From Pseudomonadota bacterium (GTDB lineage Bacteria > Pseudomonadota > Alphaproteobacteria > Ferrovibrionales > Ferrovibrionaceae), in NCBI GenBank assembly GCA_023434425.1, contig JAEYSS010000132.1:1-17646 (forward strand): a stretch of 17,646 bases of DNA, given 5' to 3'. Shown one piece after another: positions 15,233 through 17,646 of the stretch (positions are counted from its first letter, which is position 1; every line of letters starts with the position of its first letter). A model generated the notes under the pieces. That model was not told the DNA's origin and made no database searches. It worked only from the letters and a program-made list of their open reading frames with translations. Position numbers and translations under genes: made by a program.

Positions 15233-17646
15233 ATGCGGCTGATCGTCAACGGCAAACCGCACACGTATCAGGGCTCGCCGGCTAAACGCCTGAGTGACGT
15301 GCTGCGCGACGATCTCGGCCTGACCGGCACCAAGGTGGGCTGCAATGCCGGCGACTGCGGGGCCTGTACGGTGATGATCGATGGCCATCAGGTCTGCTCC
15401 TGCCTCACCGCGGTCGGGCAGGCTGCCGGCCGGCCGGTCGTCACAGTTGAAGGCCTGAAGGCGCATGGTGCGTTGAGCCGTCTGCAGACGGCGTTCCTGA
15501 AACACGGCGCGGCGCAATGCGGCATCTGCACGCCCGGCATGCTGATGGCGGCAACGGATTTGCTCGCCGAAGTGTCCAAGCCCGATGAACAACAGGTGAT
15601 GGATGCCATCGGCGGCGTACTCTGCCGCTGCACAGGTTATCGCAAGATCGTCGAAGCCGTGCTGGATGCAACCCGCACGCCCGAACTGCCTGACGTGCCG
15701 GACGTGGGCGCCGCGGTCGGCGCACGCAGCCTGAAGGTGGATGGCGTGCAGAAGGTGGAAGGCACCGAGAAATACGGCGCCGACTATATTCCGGCCGATG
15801 CGCTGTGGTTGCGCGTGATCCGCAGCCCGCATGCCCGCGCCAGCTTTTCGCTCGGAGATTTTTCAGACGTCATTCGCAAATACGGGCTTGAGCGGGTGTT
15901 TACCGCCGCCGATGTACCGCGCAACGGCTTTGCCATTTTTGACATGAAGGACCAGCCGGTGCTGGCAGACGGCATCGTGCGCTATCGCGGTGAGGCGGCC
16001 GTGGCGCTGCTCGGCCCGCGCGAGGCGGTCGAGGCGGTCAAAGCTGATGAATTGCCGATTCAATACACGCCGGAAGAGGCCGTCAGCGGCGTGATCATGG
16101 CGGCTGCGCCGGGCGCGAAACTCGTGCAAGCCGACAAGCCGGAAAACGTGCTGATTCGCGGCAATGTCGCCAAGGGCGATACCGCGAAGGGCTTTGCCGA
16201 AGCGGCAGTCACCGCCGAAGGCCTGTTCCAGACCAGCTTTGTCGAACATGCCTATATCGAGCCGGAAGCCGGCTGGGGCGTGCGCATCGGCGACCGCATT
16301 GAAATCCATGCTTCCACCCAGGCGCCCTATATGGATCGCGACGAAGTGGCCGGCGTGATGCAGCTGCCGCCGGATCGCGTCCGCATCGTCCCGACCGCCT
16401 GCGGCGGCGGTTTCGGCGGCAAGCTGGATGTGTCCGTGCAGCCGCTGATCGCGCTGGCGGCCTGGCATAGCGACCGTCCGGTGGCGCTGGTCTACACGCG
16501 ACCTGAAAGCATGGCCTCCAGCACCAAGCGGCATCCGGCGCGTATCAAGGCGAGGTTCGGCGCCGCCAGTGACGGCCGGCTGGTAGCGGTCGAGACCGAT
16601 GCTGATTTCGATACCGGGGCCTATGCCAGTTGGGGCCCCACGGTGGCCAACCGCGTGCCGGTGCATGCCAGCGGGCCGTATTATGTGCCGCATGTGCGCA
16701 ACCGCAGCCGCGCGCTGTTCACCAATGCGCCGCCGTCTGGCGCCTTCCGCGGCTTCGGTGTGCCGCAGGCGGCGATTGCGCATGAAACCCTGATGGACGA
16801 TCTGGCCGGCAAGCTGGGCATCGACCGGCTGGAGATGCGCTACATCAACGCGATCCGCGCCGATGACCTGACCGCGACCAGCCAGAAGCTGGAGCATTCG
16901 GCTGGCCTCGCCGAGTGTATCGCCGCCTTGCGTCCGCAATGGCAGGCACTGGGTGCGGAGGTCGACGCCTTCAATGCGCGGCGCAAAAACCTGCGGCGCG
17001 GCATCGGCATCGGCTGCATGTGGTACGGACTGGGCAATACCTCGATCTCTAATCCCTCCACCATGCGGATCGGTCTGCGTGGCGACGGTCGCGTGTTCTT
17101 CTACAACGGTGCCGTCGATATCGGGCAGGGCTCGAACACCATCTTCGTGCAGATCGTGGCGGATGCGCTGGGCGTCAGCATGGACCGCATCGATTATGTG
17201 ATGGGCGATACTGACCGCACCGAAGACGCGGGCAAGACGTCGGCTTCGCGACAGACTTTTGTTTCGGGCAAGGCGACGCAACTGGCCGCGCAGGATCTGC
17301 GTGCGCAGATTCTGCGGCTGGCCAATGCCGGTGAGGGCGCCAAGTTCAACTTTGATGGCGCAGTGCTGAATGTGGAAGATGGCGGCACGGTGCGTCGGCT
17401 TGATCTGGCCACGCTGCCGCGGCTGAACGACGACGGCGATGTGCTGCTCGGCTCGGGCCGCTTCGATCCGCCGACCACCATGCTGGATAGTGATGGTCAG
17501 GGTGTCCCGTATGCCACATACGGTTTCGCCGCGCAGATGGCGCTGGTCGAGGTCGACACCGAACTCGGCACCGTGAAGGTGAAGAAGATCATCGCCGCGC
17601 ATGATGTGGGCAAGGCGGTGAATCCGACCCAGGTCGAAGGCCAGAT
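15233..17646 (+). CDS. Fused [2Fe-2S]-molybdopterin subunit of a molybdenum hydroxylase (partial, runs off window)
   Basis: At least 804 codons with no stop before the window edge. Residues 1 to about 150 are the small Fe-S subunit: plant-ferredoxin-type cluster ligands Cys37, Cys42, Cys45, Cys57, and the second cluster Cys96, Cys99, Cys131, Cys133 (CRCTGY). From about residue 165 follows the molybdopterin-binding large subunit: ACGGGFGGK (389-397), GAFRGFG (503-509), VDIGQG (628-633) and SRQTF (672-676). The order resembles Desulfovibrio aldehyde oxidoreductase, about 907 residues, so roughly 100 residues, including the expected active-site Glu, should lie beyond 17646. Unlike that enzyme it has a neighbouring FAD subunit. 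Start ATG 15233 is preceded by GAGGGT, 4 bases after the FAD gene. Substrate (aldehyde, purine or N-heteroaromatic) is unknown. Confidence 0.93.
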   Translation, partial: MRLIVNGKPHTYQGSPAKRLSDVLRDDLGLTGTKVGCNAGDCGACTVMIDGHQVCSCLTAVGQAAGRPVVTVEGLKAHGALSRLQTAFLKHGAAQCGICTPGMLMAATDLLAEVSKPDEQQVMDAIGGVLCRCTGYRKIVEAVLDATRTPELPDVPDVGAAVGARSLKVDGVQKVEGTEKYGADYIPADALWLRVIRSPHARASFSLGDFSDVIRKYGLERVFTAADVPRNGFAIFDMKDQPVLADGIVRYRGEAAVALLGPREAVEAVKADELPIQYTPEEAVSGVIMAAAPGAKLVQADKPENVLIRGNVAKGDTAKGFAEAAVTAEGLFQTSFVEHAYIEPEAGWGVRIGDRIEIHASTQAPYMDRDEVAGVMQLPPDRVRIVPTACGGGFGGKLDVSVQPLIALAAWHSDRPVALVYTRPESMASSTKRHPARIKARFGAASDGRLVAVETDADFDTGAYASWGPTVANRVPVHASGPYYVPHVRNRSRALFTNAPPSGAFRGFGVPQAAIAHETLMDDLAGKLGIDRLEMRYINAIRADDLTATSQKLEHSAGLAECIAALRPQWQALGAEVDAFNARRKNLRRGIGIGCMWYGLGNTSISNPSTMRIGLRGDGRVFFYNGAVDIGQGSNTIFVQIVADALGVSMDRIDYVMGDTDRTEDAGKTSASRQTFVSGKATQLAAQDLRAQILRLANAGEGAKFNFDGAVLNVEDGGTVRRLDLATLPRLNDDGDVLLGSGRFDPPTTMLDSDGQGVPYATYGFAAQMALVEVDTELGTVKVKKIIAAHDVGKAVNPTQVEGQ

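Noticed and set aside
15863..17602. 579-codon open frame on the minus strand, opposite the Mo-hydroxylase gene
   Set aside because: The plus strand encodes conserved molybdopterin and Fe-S motifs without interruption; the antisense frame is a composition effect.
14371..17646. Mo hydroxylase as 4-hydroxybenzoyl-CoA reductase linked to the ligase operon
   Set aside because: The FAD subunit lacks the extra length expected for the additional Fe-S loop, the Fe-S and Mo chains are fused, and the genes lie far from the operon with their own regulator.

Overview
The window is about 17.6 kb of GC-rich bacterial DNA with dense, short-gapped genes. Protein style (RhlE-type helicase, CoA-dependent aromatic catabolism, CutM-type molybdenum hydroxylase, many MarR regulators) suggests an alphaproteobacterium, perhaps of the Rhodospirillales type. 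That placement is an inference from general resemblance, not from a marker gene. The left edge is a GC-only stretch with 23 consecutive C, which looks like an assembly or contig end.

Left part (73-8143, all minus strand): a catabolic operon read right to left as SDR dehydrogenase, MarR regulator, crotonase, acyl-CoA dehydrogenase, Fe-S old-yellow-enzyme (OYE) type reductase fused to a fibronectin III-like domain, and aryl-CoA ligase. All six genes overlap or nearly touch. After a 416-base gap follows a periplasmic binding protein of the Liv/aromatic-acid ABC type. The likely logic is uptake of an aromatic or alicyclic carboxylate, activation to a CoA thioester, redox work on the ring by the OYE and acyl-CoA dehydrogenase, hydration or ring opening by the crotonase, and oxidation by the SDR. 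MarR probably represses through a palindrome that covers the -10 box at 8204-8227. The set resembles both the 2-aminobenzoate (anthranilate)-CoA clusters and the ali/bad cyclohexanecarboxylate clusters, but it lacks the flavin monooxygenase half of the former and carries an unusual OYE.

Middle part (8370-10859): a small unknown lipoprotein on the plus strand; convergent with it, a stand-alone Lrp/AsnC ligand-binding (RAM) domain protein; then an RhlE-like DEAD-box RNA helicase with a long charged disordered tail.

Right part (11038-17646, all plus strand): an M20 amidohydrolase, an MBL-fold hydrolase and a SixA/PGM-like histidine phosphatase in a tight operon. After these come a second MarR regulator, a palindromic candidate operator, and a molybdenum hydroxylase made of a separate FAD subunit and a fused [2Fe-2S]-molybdopterin subunit. 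The fused subunit runs off the window end.

I saw no tRNA, rRNA, CRISPR array, insertion sequence or phage gene. The part with most potential novelty is the operon at 1683-8143, above all the OYE-FN3 protein and the crotonase that lacks both usual catalytic glutamates.
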